From: Dyadobacter koreensis | Lineage (GTDB): Bacteria > Bacteroidota > Bacteroidia > Cytophagales > Spirosomataceae | DNA: 64,000 bases | Direction of reading: 5' to 3' | NCBI RefSeq assembly: GCF_900108855.1 | Contig: NZ_FNXY01000001.1 | Coordinates: 310,001 to 374,000 of the forward strand | Shown: piece by piece, positions 54,875-63,226 of the stretch | Position numbering within the stretch: the stretch's first letter is position 1 | Layout: each line of letters opens with the position of its first letter | Program-made: the position numbers and the translations under genes | The notes under the pieces: model-generated | What the model was told of the DNA's origin: nothing | The model's database searches: none | Seen by the model: the letters and a program-made list of their open reading frames with translations, nothing else

Positions 54875-54930
54875 AAACCAGATGACATTAGTGCTCACAG
54901 GCAGCAATGGCTGACCTGTGAGCACTAATG
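54875..54930. terminator. Stem-loop between convergent genes
   Basis: CATTAGTGCTCACAG (from 54887) pairs with CTGTGAGCACTAATG (54916-54930), a 15-base perfect stem around GCAGCAATGGC. It lies between two convergent genes, so it is probably a bidirectional terminator, although the T-run is weak. Confidence 0.6.
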
Positions 54931-54935
54931 TATAT

Positions 54936-55844
54936 TTATGCTTTTTGATTAGCCGAGCTTATTAGCACATCTTTATGCTCCATTAAATACTCCCGGACTG
55001 TTTTTGCGGGTCTACCGAGGATATAGGGAATATCATTTTGAACCATCGACATGTAAGACATTCTTCCATCCAGCATTTGGCTGACAAATTCGATGTTTGC
55101 ACTTGCATACCAACTGTCCGCACCATTAGCTATCCATGCTCCAATCAGTTGCTTAAATTCTTCAAGGCCTTTTTCTTCGCATTTGATATCAAGTCCGGTT
55201 ACCTCACTGATAAGCTGGGCGATTTCTTTTCCGTTATGGCTCTCTACACTCAACCAATAATCTTTACCGGCGTGCCGCTGGGGGCCGTCCACAAGAACCT
55301 TTGCGGCAACCGCAGCTATATCACTTGAAGCAATATAACCTACCCTTCGATCTTCCCAGTAAGTAGTGTAGGTTAAGTTCTTTGGCAGGTAAGCACCTGT
55401 AATGGCCTCCATAAACATATTCGGATGAAGGTGTGTCCAGGCAATACCGCTGGCTTCAATATACTTTTCGATCATCTGGTGCCAGGCAAAATGCGCATCG
55501 GTGGTGTCCCACTCAGCGAAAACACCCACATGCACGATATGGCTAACGCCTGCCTTCTTTGCAGCATCCACCAATGTTTTACTCTGTGTGAGCATGGCAA
55601 CCGTGTATCCGGTTAGCAGAAAGACCCGGTCAACACCGGCAAGGGCAAGCGCGAATGTCTTCGGGTCATCAAGATCCAGGTATTTGCAGTTTTTTCCTTC
55701 ACGGGTAAGCTGCTCTACTTCCTGCTGTTTGCGTGAGGTGATCCGCAGGTTAACAGCTTTGCCTTCAAGATCTTTTACAACCTGACTACCGATCGTTCCG
55801 CTAGCGCCCAAAACAAGGACCGTCGGATATTGATTATTTTCCAT
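54936..55844 (-). CDS. NmrA/atypical SDR-family NAD(P)-binding protein
   Basis: 302 residues. Start motif TVLVLGASGTIGSQVVKDLEGK (~8-29), then LDLDDPKTFALALAGVDRVFLLTGY, SHIVHVGVFAE, WTHLHPNMFMEAI and SSDIAAVAAKVLVDG. This is the NmrA/HSCARG/QOR2-like group, which bind NADP(H) and act as redox sensors or quinone reductases. Convergent with the F420-reductase-like gene; an ArsR gene lies 400 bases upstream on the same strand. Confidence 0.92.
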   Translation of the reverse strand: MENNQYPTVLVLGASGTIGSQVVKDLEGKAVNLRITSRKQQEVEQLTREGKNCKYLDLDDPKTFALALAGVDRVFLLTGYTVAMLTQSKTLVDAAKKAGVSHIVHVGVFAEWDTTDAHFAWHQMIEKYIEASGIAWTHLHPNMFMEAITGAYLPKNLTYTTYWEDRRVGYIASSDIAAVAAKVLVDGPQRHAGKDYWLSVESHNGKEIAQLISEVTGLDIKCEEKGLEEFKQLIGAWIANGADSWYASANIEFVSQMLDGRMSYMSMVQNDIPYILGRPAKTVREYLMEHKDVLISSANQKA

Positions 55845-56243
55845 TTGAATTTGAATTAAAAGTAGTATAAATTTAATTTCGGCTTGTAGTGCCGTAATTG
55901 TATTTTAAGGGATCCTGTCTGTAAAGCGGATAGCAATGCCAAGAAGCAGGCAAAAGCTCAAAAAGGATCCTATTTTAATAGTATATGGCCAGCACGGTAG
56001 CTTTTAAGGCCAAGGCCTTGGCGACGCCGGGTGAAATGCATAAAGACAGGAAAGAAATGAAACATTAGTAGATCATTATAAGTTGATATATTTGGATAAA
56101 AAATTTGTGATGATTGCAATCTGTTAGTGATAATTATTGATCACTGATATGACCTAAAACAAACAGTTAAACACATAAGCAATCGTTAATACAAATAAGC
56201 AAAAAATGTCTCTCTGGTGGCTTTTAGGAAAACACGGTTTGAG
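55845..56243. other. Intergenic, no gene
   Basis: Promoter side of the NmrA-like gene and 3' side of the ArsR gene. Contains a small palindrome AAGGCCAAGGCCTTGG near 56008. No coding frame. Confidence 0.4.
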
Positions 56244-56513
56244 CTAACGTAAAGAACGCAAAAAGTCCTCCAGTTCTTTCACTTTCTCTTCAATAATAGC
56301 AACTTTCATGTTACGCCCCTCCTTGCGGGATTCTACCAGACCGGCCTCCGATAATGCCTTCAAATGCTGGGACATAGAAGGTTGACTAATCGGTACAAAT
56401 TCAAATAAATCAGCACACCCTTTATTGGTACCCTTTGCTATTTCCTGTAATAATGCTAGCCTTGTAGGGTCGCTGAGAGATTTGGCCAGTTTAACAAGTG
56501 ATTTACTATCCAT
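56244..56513 (-). CDS. ArsR-family transcriptional regulator
   Basis: 89 residues: MDSKSLVKLAKSLSDPTRLALLQEIAKGTNKGCADLFEFVPISQPSMSQHLKALSEAGLVESRKEGRNM is the winged helix part. Paralogue of the protein at 50411; the two bracket the flavin/NADPH enzyme cluster. No CxC metal motif; one Cys only. An ArsR-type palindrome at 56536-56561 lies 22 bases upstream of its start. Confidence 0.92.
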   Translation of the reverse strand: MDSKSLVKLAKSLSDPTRLALLQEIAKGTNKGCADLFEFVPISQPSMSQHLKALSEAGLVESRKEGRNMKVAIIEEKVKELEDFLRSLR

Positions 56514-56535
56514 GATATCCTATTAAATTTTATTG

Positions 56536-56561
56536 AATACATGCGCATTCATTGATGTCTT
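56536..56561. promoter_or_regulatory. ArsR-type operator before the ArsR gene at 56513
   Basis: On the minus strand GACATCAATGAATGCGCATG followed by TATT: same TGAATGCGCATGTATT core as at 50381-50395, with inverted ACAT/ATGT 12 bases apart. Confidence 0.65.
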
Positions 56562-56959
56562 AACGAATCTGGTTACCGTATGGTTCTGGTTATGTAATGT
56601 TTTTTTGTACCGACTATGCAGGACGACCGATTTTGGGAAGATCAGCGAAAAATTATTACCCCTTTTTAGCAAAAGGTACGAACTGGATTAACAGGCACTA
56701 AAAATATAGGAGCAGAAACAGATAATACTGGAATTTTAGTGAGAACCTAGAACGACCGTCTCATTATACAAGCTACTCAAAGCAGTAAGCAATATTTAAT
56801 CGAATTTGTAAAGGTATATGCTCCGAAATGCCTGCCCCATATCTCTGAAATAGACAATCATCGTACGCACTTGCCTTTCCCTCAAACAATATTAGGACAC
56901 AAAAAAAATGGATGTTTACAGGTTCATTATTCATACTGAATAATTGAATTCTGCTGCCG
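56562..56959. other. Intergenic, nothing seen
   Basis: Upstream of the ArsR gene on the minus strand and before the recombinase remnant on the plus strand. No coding frame with family features. Confidence 0.4.
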
Positions 56960-57233
56960 AGTGGATATTTTGAAGAAGTTGACCACCTACTTCAAACTGC
57001 CCTAAAAGGATCTTGGATTTGTTTTTGAAAAAGGAACAATGGAAGAAAAACGACGAATAATAAGTTCGATATTTCCCGAAAATATCGTTTTTGACGGAGA
57101 CATCGAACTCTCCCTGAGTGAATGCTGTGTTACTCCTTATCTACCAATAAAAAGTGAGTTAGAAATAAAAAAAGAGCCAAACCGTCAAAAAAACGACTTA
57201 ACTAGTATAGTGCAACTAATGAGAGCAAAATAG
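56960..57233 (+). pseudogene. Site-specific recombinase, C-terminal remnant
   Basis: Plus-strand text DLGFVFEKGTMEEKRRIISS followed by IFPENIVFDG is the tail signature of Bacteroidota serine recombinases (xxKRxIISSIFPExLxFDG). Next to it RHRTL appears in another frame, then SELEIKKEPNRQKNDLTSIV returns, so at least one indel has hit it; a TAA lies upstream of DLGFVF. The resolvase and recombinase domains are gone. It marks a decayed integrated element. Confidence 0.65.
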
Positions 57234-57352
57234 AACAACTAACACCATTATTGAAGCTTTTTCCGGAGATAAAATGAGTTATTTTTATCTGACGTTTGTC
57301 AGGGTATTAATAATAATAGGTTTACTTTCATTATTGCATACTCTGGACTTGA

Positions 57353-57409
57353 AGACTTAGAATTCTGTGAGCCGAAACGCTTGTACGGGTTCAATTCCTA
57401 TCCCCGGTA
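57353..57409 (+). tRNA. tRNA-Leu(TAG)-like 3' fragment (attachment-site scar)
   Basis: Anticodon-loop-like CTTAGAA (57356-57362; anticodon TAG), a long variable arm GTGAGCCGAAACGCTTGT that pairs with wobbles, T-arm with GGGTTCAATTCC, and acceptor strand CCCCGGT plus A (57402-57409). The 5' half (ACCGGGG strand, D-arm) is absent upstream. An intrinsic terminator follows at once. It looks like the part of a tRNA gene from the anticodon loop to the 3' end, the segment integrases duplicate. Not a functional tRNA. Confidence 0.5.
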
Positions 57410-57413
57410 TAAA

Positions 57414-57456
57414 GCGGAACTTTCGTGATAAGTCAACAGAAGTTCCGCTTTTTTTT
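57414..57456 (+). terminator. Intrinsic terminator after the tRNA fragment
   Basis: GCGGAACTT (57414-57422) pairs with AAGTTCCGC (57440-57448), followed by eight T. Perfect nine-base stem; a classic rho-independent terminator that would have served the intact tRNA gene. Confidence 0.8.
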
Positions 57457-57505
57457 CGCTAAGTCTTCTAAGAGCAACTGATTTTGTAAACCCAATATTG
57501 TAGCA

Positions 57506-57622
57506 ATGGAGAATGATCCAATCGCCGACCTGGAAAAGATCAGAAGGAAACAGAGTTGCCTGATTAAGGGCCATGAGACGATGGCGCTCAATTTAAGTGC
57601 CTTGCAAAGTATATGGTTCTGA
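57506..57622 (+). pseudogene. Short ORF, possible 5' stump of a mobile-element gene
   Basis: 38 codons: MENDPIADLEKIRRKQSCL, then IKGHETMALNLSALQSIWF and TGA. Composition looks coding, but the length and the position next to a tRNA scar suggest a remnant. Family not recognised. Confidence 0.3.
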
Positions 57623-58068
57623 TACGTGTGCCTGTCCAAAATTCCATTTTCGGAAAACATATATGAAGATATCATTCAAGTGGATGCCTTTCGACAATTA
57701 TTGTCATAGCTACGACTGTTTTTGAATACTTCTGATTTCACCTATATGCCTAAGGACGGCAGATAGCTCTGTCAAACTTTATTGACTTGAATTAAAAGTT
57801 AGTTTCACAAAAAAAAGCTAATATTTATACTGACGCTACTTTTTAAACCTAATTATTCAAGCCTGCTAATGTGCAAATTTCAGGATTTAAAAAACTTACG
57901 CATGTAACAGATCTTTGGATTATTCAGAGAACTCTCTAAAAAGATTCTGCCCAAATGCCAGTAAACAATTAGCATGATCGTAAGATAAAATATATTGACG
58001 ACTGACATAATAGGAATGTCCATTGATCTTTCACCATTTGATTTTAAATTATAGAACTAAAATTACAA
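57623..58068. other. Intergenic, AT-rich, no gene
   Basis: Downstream of the SusD gene (minus) and beyond the scar. No coding frame seen. Confidence 0.4.
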
Positions 58069-58094
58069 AACCCACTAGCTTCCGCCAGCGGGTT
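58069..58094 (-). terminator. Probable terminator of the FecR-SusC-SusD operon
   Basis: AACCCACT (58069-58076) pairs with AGCGGGTT (58087-58094) with one A-C mismatch; on the minus strand the stem is followed by TTGTAATTTT. It lies 24 bases after the SusD stop. Confidence 0.5.
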
Positions 58095-58117
58095 CGAATA
58101 GTAAACGTATTAACCTG

Positions 58118-59698
58118 TTAATTCCAATCGTCAACAATATCATTTGCCACGAGCGGATTCGTGTTTTTCTCGGTTAGGGGAATGGGAAATAAAACATGTT
58201 TATCCTGAAAAAAGGACTGAGTTGAAGCCGGAAATTTCGCTTTCTTTTCCGCATTCAGCGTCTGTTTTGCAATCCCCCATCGAATTAAATCAAACCACCG
58301 GACCTGCTCGCCGGACAGTTCGAGCTGACGTTCAAGCATAATCTTTTTTATCGCCTCATCTTTGCTTCCAAGCGATGTATAAGCAAATGCTCCAGAGCGT
58401 GCACGCACCTTGTTGATCAGTGGCAGCGCTTCCGCTGTTTTACCGGAATTAATCTGCGCTTCGGCCAGCATCAGAAGCACATCGGCATAGCGGATTACCT
58501 GTGAATTGATATCGGATTGAGGAAGTTCTCCCTTCTCCTTATATTCGTAGGGCTCATATTTTCTCCACCGGAAACCATTGCCGTTTTCGAAGTAAGGATA
58601 TTCTTTGGCCCCTCCCGGACAGTTGTCGCAATAAGTGATGTCACCACCACTTGATTTATCCCCGTAAAAAGTATTTTTTGCCCTGGGGTCGACATATTGT
58701 TTACCTGTTTCATCTGTATAAGTAAATGCTTTGACGGCTGCATCCGAGATAAATACGTTCCGCCAGTCATTCCAGCCATACTCCATGGCCCGGCCTGTTA
58801 ATGTATTTTTTCCACTGCCTGAACCTTCCTGCGAACCGAACATATAGTACGGGCTTCCTTCCGCCCAACCTCCCCAGGCTTTATGCGGTATATCAAAGAC
58901 GGTTTCTGTATTTTTTGCTGGTGATTTGGTAAAAAGCTCGTCGAGGTTCGCTACCAGCCCGTAGGTGTAAGGCGCTTTTGTCAGCAATTCGAACTGCGCA
59001 GCTGCTTCCGCATATTTTTTCTGAAATAAATATGATTTACCTAATAGCGCCACGGCCGCCCCTTTGGTCACCCGGCCCAGATCGCCTGCTCCATAAGTAA
59101 CTGGCAGGCCGCTGATCGCATTCATAAGGTCAGATTCCACCTGCTTCCAATTGTCTTCCACGCTGGATCTTGACAGATAAAATTCACTGTTTTCGCCATA
59201 GTCTTTGCGAATAGGCACACGGCCCCAAAGTGTTACCAAAAGGAACTCTGCATACGCTTTCAGAAAATAGGCTTCGGAAACATACTGGGTAAGTTTAGCT
59301 TTCTCAGTATCAGACGCAGGAATCACTTTGGCAGCTTTATCAATGACAAGATTTGACCGGAACGTCAGTTTATAGGCCGTAGACCAAAGGTCGTTAATCT
59401 GCGCATGATTGGCCGCGTAACTATAATCATGCAGTTGCAAAACATCTCCTAAAAGCGGCGCATCGGCTTCGGCTTCATTGCCGGTCAGATCCATCAGATA
59501 GTAAAAATCCCTCGAATAAAGCCCCTTGTAAAGCATCAAACCATAGGCCGCTGTCAGCGCTTCTGAAATAGTTGCCGGTGAGGTGAAATATGTATCATCG
59601 TTGTAGCTCGTCTGGTTTTTGACATTGTCCAGCGAATTGTCGCAGCCAGTGATAGCCAAGCAGGCCAGTGTTGTCAGCGTAAGTATTTGCTTTTTCAT
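58118..59698 (-). CDS. SusD/RagB-family outer-membrane lipoprotein
   Basis: 526 residues. Lipoprotein signal with Cys at 19 (LTTLACLAITGC), then DNSLDNVKNQTSYNDDTYFTSPATISEALTAAYG, the SusD N-terminal pattern; the C-terminal part has SQVIRYADVLLMLAEAQIN and LINKVRARSGAF, then LERQLELSGEQVRWFDLIRWG, the classical RagB/SusD signature. Pairs with the SusC gene 30 bases upstream. Substrate unknown. Confidence 0.94.
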   Translation of the reverse strand: MKKQILTLTTLACLAITGCDNSLDNVKNQTSYNDDTYFTSPATISEALTAAYGLMLYKGLYSRDFYYLMDLTGNEAEADAPLLGDVLQLHDYSYAANHAQINDLWSTAYKLTFRSNLVIDKAAKVIPASDTEKAKLTQYVSEAYFLKAYAEFLLVTLWGRVPIRKDYGENSEFYLSRSSVEDNWKQVESDLMNAISGLPVTYGAGDLGRVTKGAAVALLGKSYLFQKKYAEAAAQFELLTKAPYTYGLVANLDELFTKSPAKNTETVFDIPHKAWGGWAEGSPYYMFGSQEGSGSGKNTLTGRAMEYGWNDWRNVFISDAAVKAFTYTDETGKQYVDPRAKNTFYGDKSSGGDITYCDNCPGGAKEYPYFENGNGFRWRKYEPYEYKEKGELPQSDINSQVIRYADVLLMLAEAQINSGKTAEALPLINKVRARSGAFAYTSLGSKDEAIKKIMLERQLELSGEQVRWFDLIRWGIAKQTLNAEKKAKFPASTQSFFQDKHVLFPIPLTEKNTNPLVANDIVDDWN

Positions 59699-59728
59699 TA
59701 TCAGAAGAATGAAGTGGAATGAAATAAT

Positions 59729-62700
59729 TTAAAACCCAACCTGAACACCAACAAGAAAAGTCCTTGGCTGAGGATATTGCCCTGTATCAACTCCTTTGGT
59801 AAAAATAAAGGATTTGGCATCGTTCACGCTGGCACTTACTTCTGGGTCATAACCTTTATAGTTTGTCAGTGTCAGAAGATTCATCGCCGTTGCATAAATA
59901 CGGAAGCTTGAAAATACTTTTCCACCTGCGGAATTCCAAACCGTTTTAGGCAGTGAGAAGCCAACTGTCAGGTTACGTAGGCGCATGAAAGATCCATTTT
60001 CCAGAAAACGGTCCGAGGCGCGCAGATTGGATGGCGTATTTTGTCCTGACCTTGGCATATCGGTCACGTCGCCGTCTTTTTTCCATGCGTTTAAAACTGC
60101 TGTGGAAGAATTAAATGGGCGGGTCGTTCCTTCCGTCCAGTAACGCAGCGCATTATATACTTTAACGTCTCCAATGCCAGCCAGTCCCATAGACAGATCC
60201 AACGATTTATAGGCTAAATTCACAGAGCCGCCATACGTCCATACCGGAATGGCAGAGCCTAAAAATGCCTGATCCAAATCGGTTATTTGCCCGTCGCCAT
60301 TCAAATCTTTGTAAACAATATCACCAGCTTTGAGTCCATCCTGATAAGTTTTAAAACCTTTGGCGATTGCCTGCTCGTTGTATTTAGCAACATCAGCACC
60401 GCTGGGTACAACTTTTTCAACCTGAAATCCGTAGAATGATCCAATCGCTGCGCCAACATCTGTTTTGGTTATGTTGATCCCGCCATTTGTACTACCACTG
60501 ACGATGGGACCGCCATTTCCAAGCGAAACCACGTTATTTTTGTTGTAACCTGAATTGCCCGATATGCTGTAGCTGAAATCTCCAACTTGACCCGCATAGG
60601 AAAGTGCCACCTCAAAACCTTTATTGACGGCGTTGGCAGCATTTTGTACCATACTGGCATCGTTATAGACATCTCCAAGTCCTGTGGAGACCGGCAGCTT
60701 AACATCCAGTAGCAGATCTTTGCTATTACGTTTGTAAAAGTCCACACTCACCTGTAGACGGTTCTGTAGCAGTCCGAAATCAAGTCCAAAATCTGTCTGA
60801 GTTGTTTCCTCCCATTTCAGGAAAGGATTCGGTACCCTTGTCACGGTAGCGCCCTGCTGAAAAGCTTTGGCTTCTCCAAAAGAATACACAATGTTGTTGT
60901 TTCCATAACCGCGGTAAACGGTCGGGTCGGTCAGAAAAAGTCCAATGTTCGCATTTCCGGTAATACCCCAGCTACCTCTGATTTTTAGGTCCGAAATGAA
61001 AGAAATATTTTTCATGAACGTTTCATTCGCAACCTTCCAGGCCACACCCATGGATGGAAAATTCCCCTTCCTGTTTGCTTTTCCGAAGGCTGGATTGATA
61101 TCCTGACGAATCGAAGCATTGATTAAATAACGGTTATGAAAAGCGTAGGTGATACGTCCGAAATAAGACCGAGAAGCATAAATTCCAGATCCGGACCCTG
61201 TGATGCTGTTGGATTTGGATACTCCGATTTGCTTGATAAGATCATTTGTAAATCCTGATCCGGTCAAATTAACGCTTCGGCTTCTATTGCCTTCATTGAA
61301 GGTATTACCAGCCATAACAGAGAAATCGTGGCGGCCGAATGCTCGCGAGTAGGTCAGAATATTTTCGATGATCGGAGAAACCGAAAACGAATAACTCTCG
61401 TCAATTTTTCGGTCAGTCTTAAGGTTTCCATTCAGATACTCACCAGTGTAATTATAGCTGTTGCTGTTGGAGATGCCTATGTTGGCCTGAGACCTGAATT
61501 TGAGTCCCTGGAAAATATCTACTTCTCCCCAAAGCTGAAACAGGCTGGACACGCCTCTTGCAAGTTTTTCTGTCAAATAAATTCCTGGCAAAGGATTGAG
61601 TGCATCATTTTGATCTAAAATGGTTGTTACCCTGCTGTATCCACCCAGATTGGTTGGGTCCATGGTTGGAGCATAAGGCGGCATACGGAGCGCTTCCACA
61701 AAACTGGCCACATTTCCTGTCGTCCGGTTATATTTGAAATTGATGGTCTGTCCAAGCCTGACTTTCCGTCCGATCTGCTCTTCAAGCTGCGTGCGTAAAT
61801 TGATCCGCTGGTAGCCGTAATCTTTCATAATTCCTTCCTGATTGGTGTATCCGGCTGAGAAATTGTAAGTTGCCTTATCGCTGCCACCGGTAACATTTAA
61901 ATGATGCTCAGTAATCTTTCCGTTGCGAAAAATTTCTTTTTGCCAGTCTGTTCTGGTTACCAGCACATCGGGCGTGTTTAGTTTATCAGGGACCTTGTTG
62001 CCTTGCGTTGCGTCAATGTCTTTCACAAGCTGAACATACTGCGCTGCATCGAGCATATCAAGTTTTTTCCAGGCCTGCGCCACGCCAACATATCCATTGT
62101 AAGTCACCTTCGGCGTGCCTGCTTTGCCTTTTTTTGTTGTAATCAATACTACTCCATTGGCCGCTGATGCGCCGTAAATGGCTACTGAAGCAGCGTCTTT
62201 CAAAACAGTAATGTCCTGAATGTCGTATGGGCTGACTGAATTTATATCACCACCCTGAATTCCGTCGATTACGTATAATGGATCTGAGTTTGTCAGTGAA
62301 CCCACACCGCGAATGATGATTTTTGCGTTAGAGCCCGGTAGTCCGCCCGTATTTACGATTTGAACACCTGCAATTTTGCCCTGTAAAAGCTGCTGTGCAG
62401 AGGTGGCAGATACATCACCAAATTCTTTACGTCCCACTACGGATACTGCGCCAGTCAAATCCTTCTTTTTAGCCGTTCCGTATCCAATGACGACTACTTC
62501 TTCCAGTGCTTTTGTATCTACTATTAACGAAACATCAATAGACGAACGATTGCCGACAATTTCTTCCTTTGGCAGATAACCGACAAATGAAAAAATTAGA
62601 ATAACATCCTGTGGACTCGTGGTGGCTATTTCATATTTTCCGGATATATCCGTCGTTACCCCGCGCTGCGAACCCTTGATCACCACACTTACACCGGGTA

Positions 62701-63226
62701 ATCCGTCTCCTTTTTCATCCGTTACTTTACCTCTGAGAGTAACCTCCTGTAGAATTGATTTCGTATTTTTTAAAGCTGATAATTCGGGTTTGTTAAAAGT
62801 TTCAGAAGATGGAACCAATGCAAGGTTCGCACTTTCAATCGTAGAAACTGCAGATTCAACGGATTTTTTTTCCGAGCGTGACACGATTACGTAAGCTTCT
62901 CTACCCGCTTTCTTAAAGCGTAGATTGAAAGGTTTAAGCAGATCGGTCAGCTGTTTTTCAAGCTTACTGCCATCCTGGTGATAATCGGCACCTGTGATCA
63001 GAATATTTTTTACCGTTTCCTCTTCGAACAATATACTGACCTGGTGTTGCCTGCCAAGATCTATCAATAAGTCTTTCAGGTTTTTGGCGCTGCGATAGCT
63101 TTCTGTATGTTGTATCCGGGTGGGTATCTGCTGACTTGCAAATGAAATACTCTGCGCCGTGCAAAGCTGCTGAACAGATAACATGGTCAGCACGATACGG
63201 GTTTTTTGTAAAAATCTGCTACTCAT
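59729..63226 (-). CDS. SusC/RagA-family TonB-dependent receptor with STN domain
   Basis: 1165 residues. Signal region (~1-30), STN domain (~45-115, NLKDLLIDLGRQHQVSILFEEETV), carboxypeptidase-regulatory-like domain (~165-245, RGKVTDEKGDGLPGVSVVIKG), plug (~250-375, VVIGYGTAKKKDLTGAVSVVG; YVIDGIQGGDI), barrel ending TFLVGVQVGF. The STN domain and the FecR gene directly upstream (8-base overlap) make it a signalling receptor, of the same type as the one at 340 but not a recent duplicate. Confidence 0.95.
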   Translation of the reverse strand: MSSRFLQKTRIVLTMLSVQQLCTAQSISFASQQIPTRIQHTESYRSAKNLKDLLIDLGRQHQVSILFEEETVKNILITGADYHQDGSKLEKQLTDLLKPFNLRFKKAGREAYVIVSRSEKKSVESAVSTIESANLALVPSSETFNKPELSALKNTKSILQEVTLRGKVTDEKGDGLPGVSVVIKGSQRGVTTDISGKYEIATTSPQDVILIFSFVGYLPKEEIVGNRSSIDVSLIVDTKALEEVVVIGYGTAKKKDLTGAVSVVGRKEFGDVSATSAQQLLQGKIAGVQIVNTGGLPGSNAKIIIRGVGSLTNSDPLYVIDGIQGGDINSVSPYDIQDITVLKDAASVAIYGASAANGVVLITTKKGKAGTPKVTYNGYVGVAQAWKKLDMLDAAQYVQLVKDIDATQGNKVPDKLNTPDVLVTRTDWQKEIFRNGKITEHHLNVTGGSDKATYNFSAGYTNQEGIMKDYGYQRINLRTQLEEQIGRKVRLGQTINFKYNRTTGNVASFVEALRMPPYAPTMDPTNLGGYSRVTTILDQNDALNPLPGIYLTEKLARGVSSLFQLWGEVDIFQGLKFRSQANIGISNSNSYNYTGEYLNGNLKTDRKIDESYSFSVSPIIENILTYSRAFGRHDFSVMAGNTFNEGNRSRSVNLTGSGFTNDLIKQIGVSKSNSITGSGSGIYASRSYFGRITYAFHNRYLINASIRQDINPAFGKANRKGNFPSMGVAWKVANETFMKNISFISDLKIRGSWGITGNANIGLFLTDPTVYRGYGNNNIVYSFGEAKAFQQGATVTRVPNPFLKWEETTQTDFGLDFGLLQNRLQVSVDFYKRNSKDLLLDVKLPVSTGLGDVYNDASMVQNAANAVNKGFEVALSYAGQVGDFSYSISGNSGYNKNNVVSLGNGGPIVSGSTNGGINITKTDVGAAIGSFYGFQVEKVVPSGADVAKYNEQAIAKGFKTYQDGLKAGDIVYKDLNGDGQITDLDQAFLGSAIPVWTYGGSVNLAYKSLDLSMGLAGIGDVKVYNALRYWTEGTTRPFNSSTAVLNAWKKDGDVTDMPRSGQNTPSNLRASDRFLENGSFMRLRNLTVGFSLPKTVWNSAGGKVFSSFRIYATAMNLLTLTNYKGYDPEVSASVNDAKSFIFTKGVDTGQYPQPRTFLVGVQVGF

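Noticed and set aside
57324..57409. Complete tRNA-Leu gene
   Set aside because: The acceptor 5' strand and D-arm cannot be found upstream and the anticodon stem pairs badly; only the 3' part is supported.
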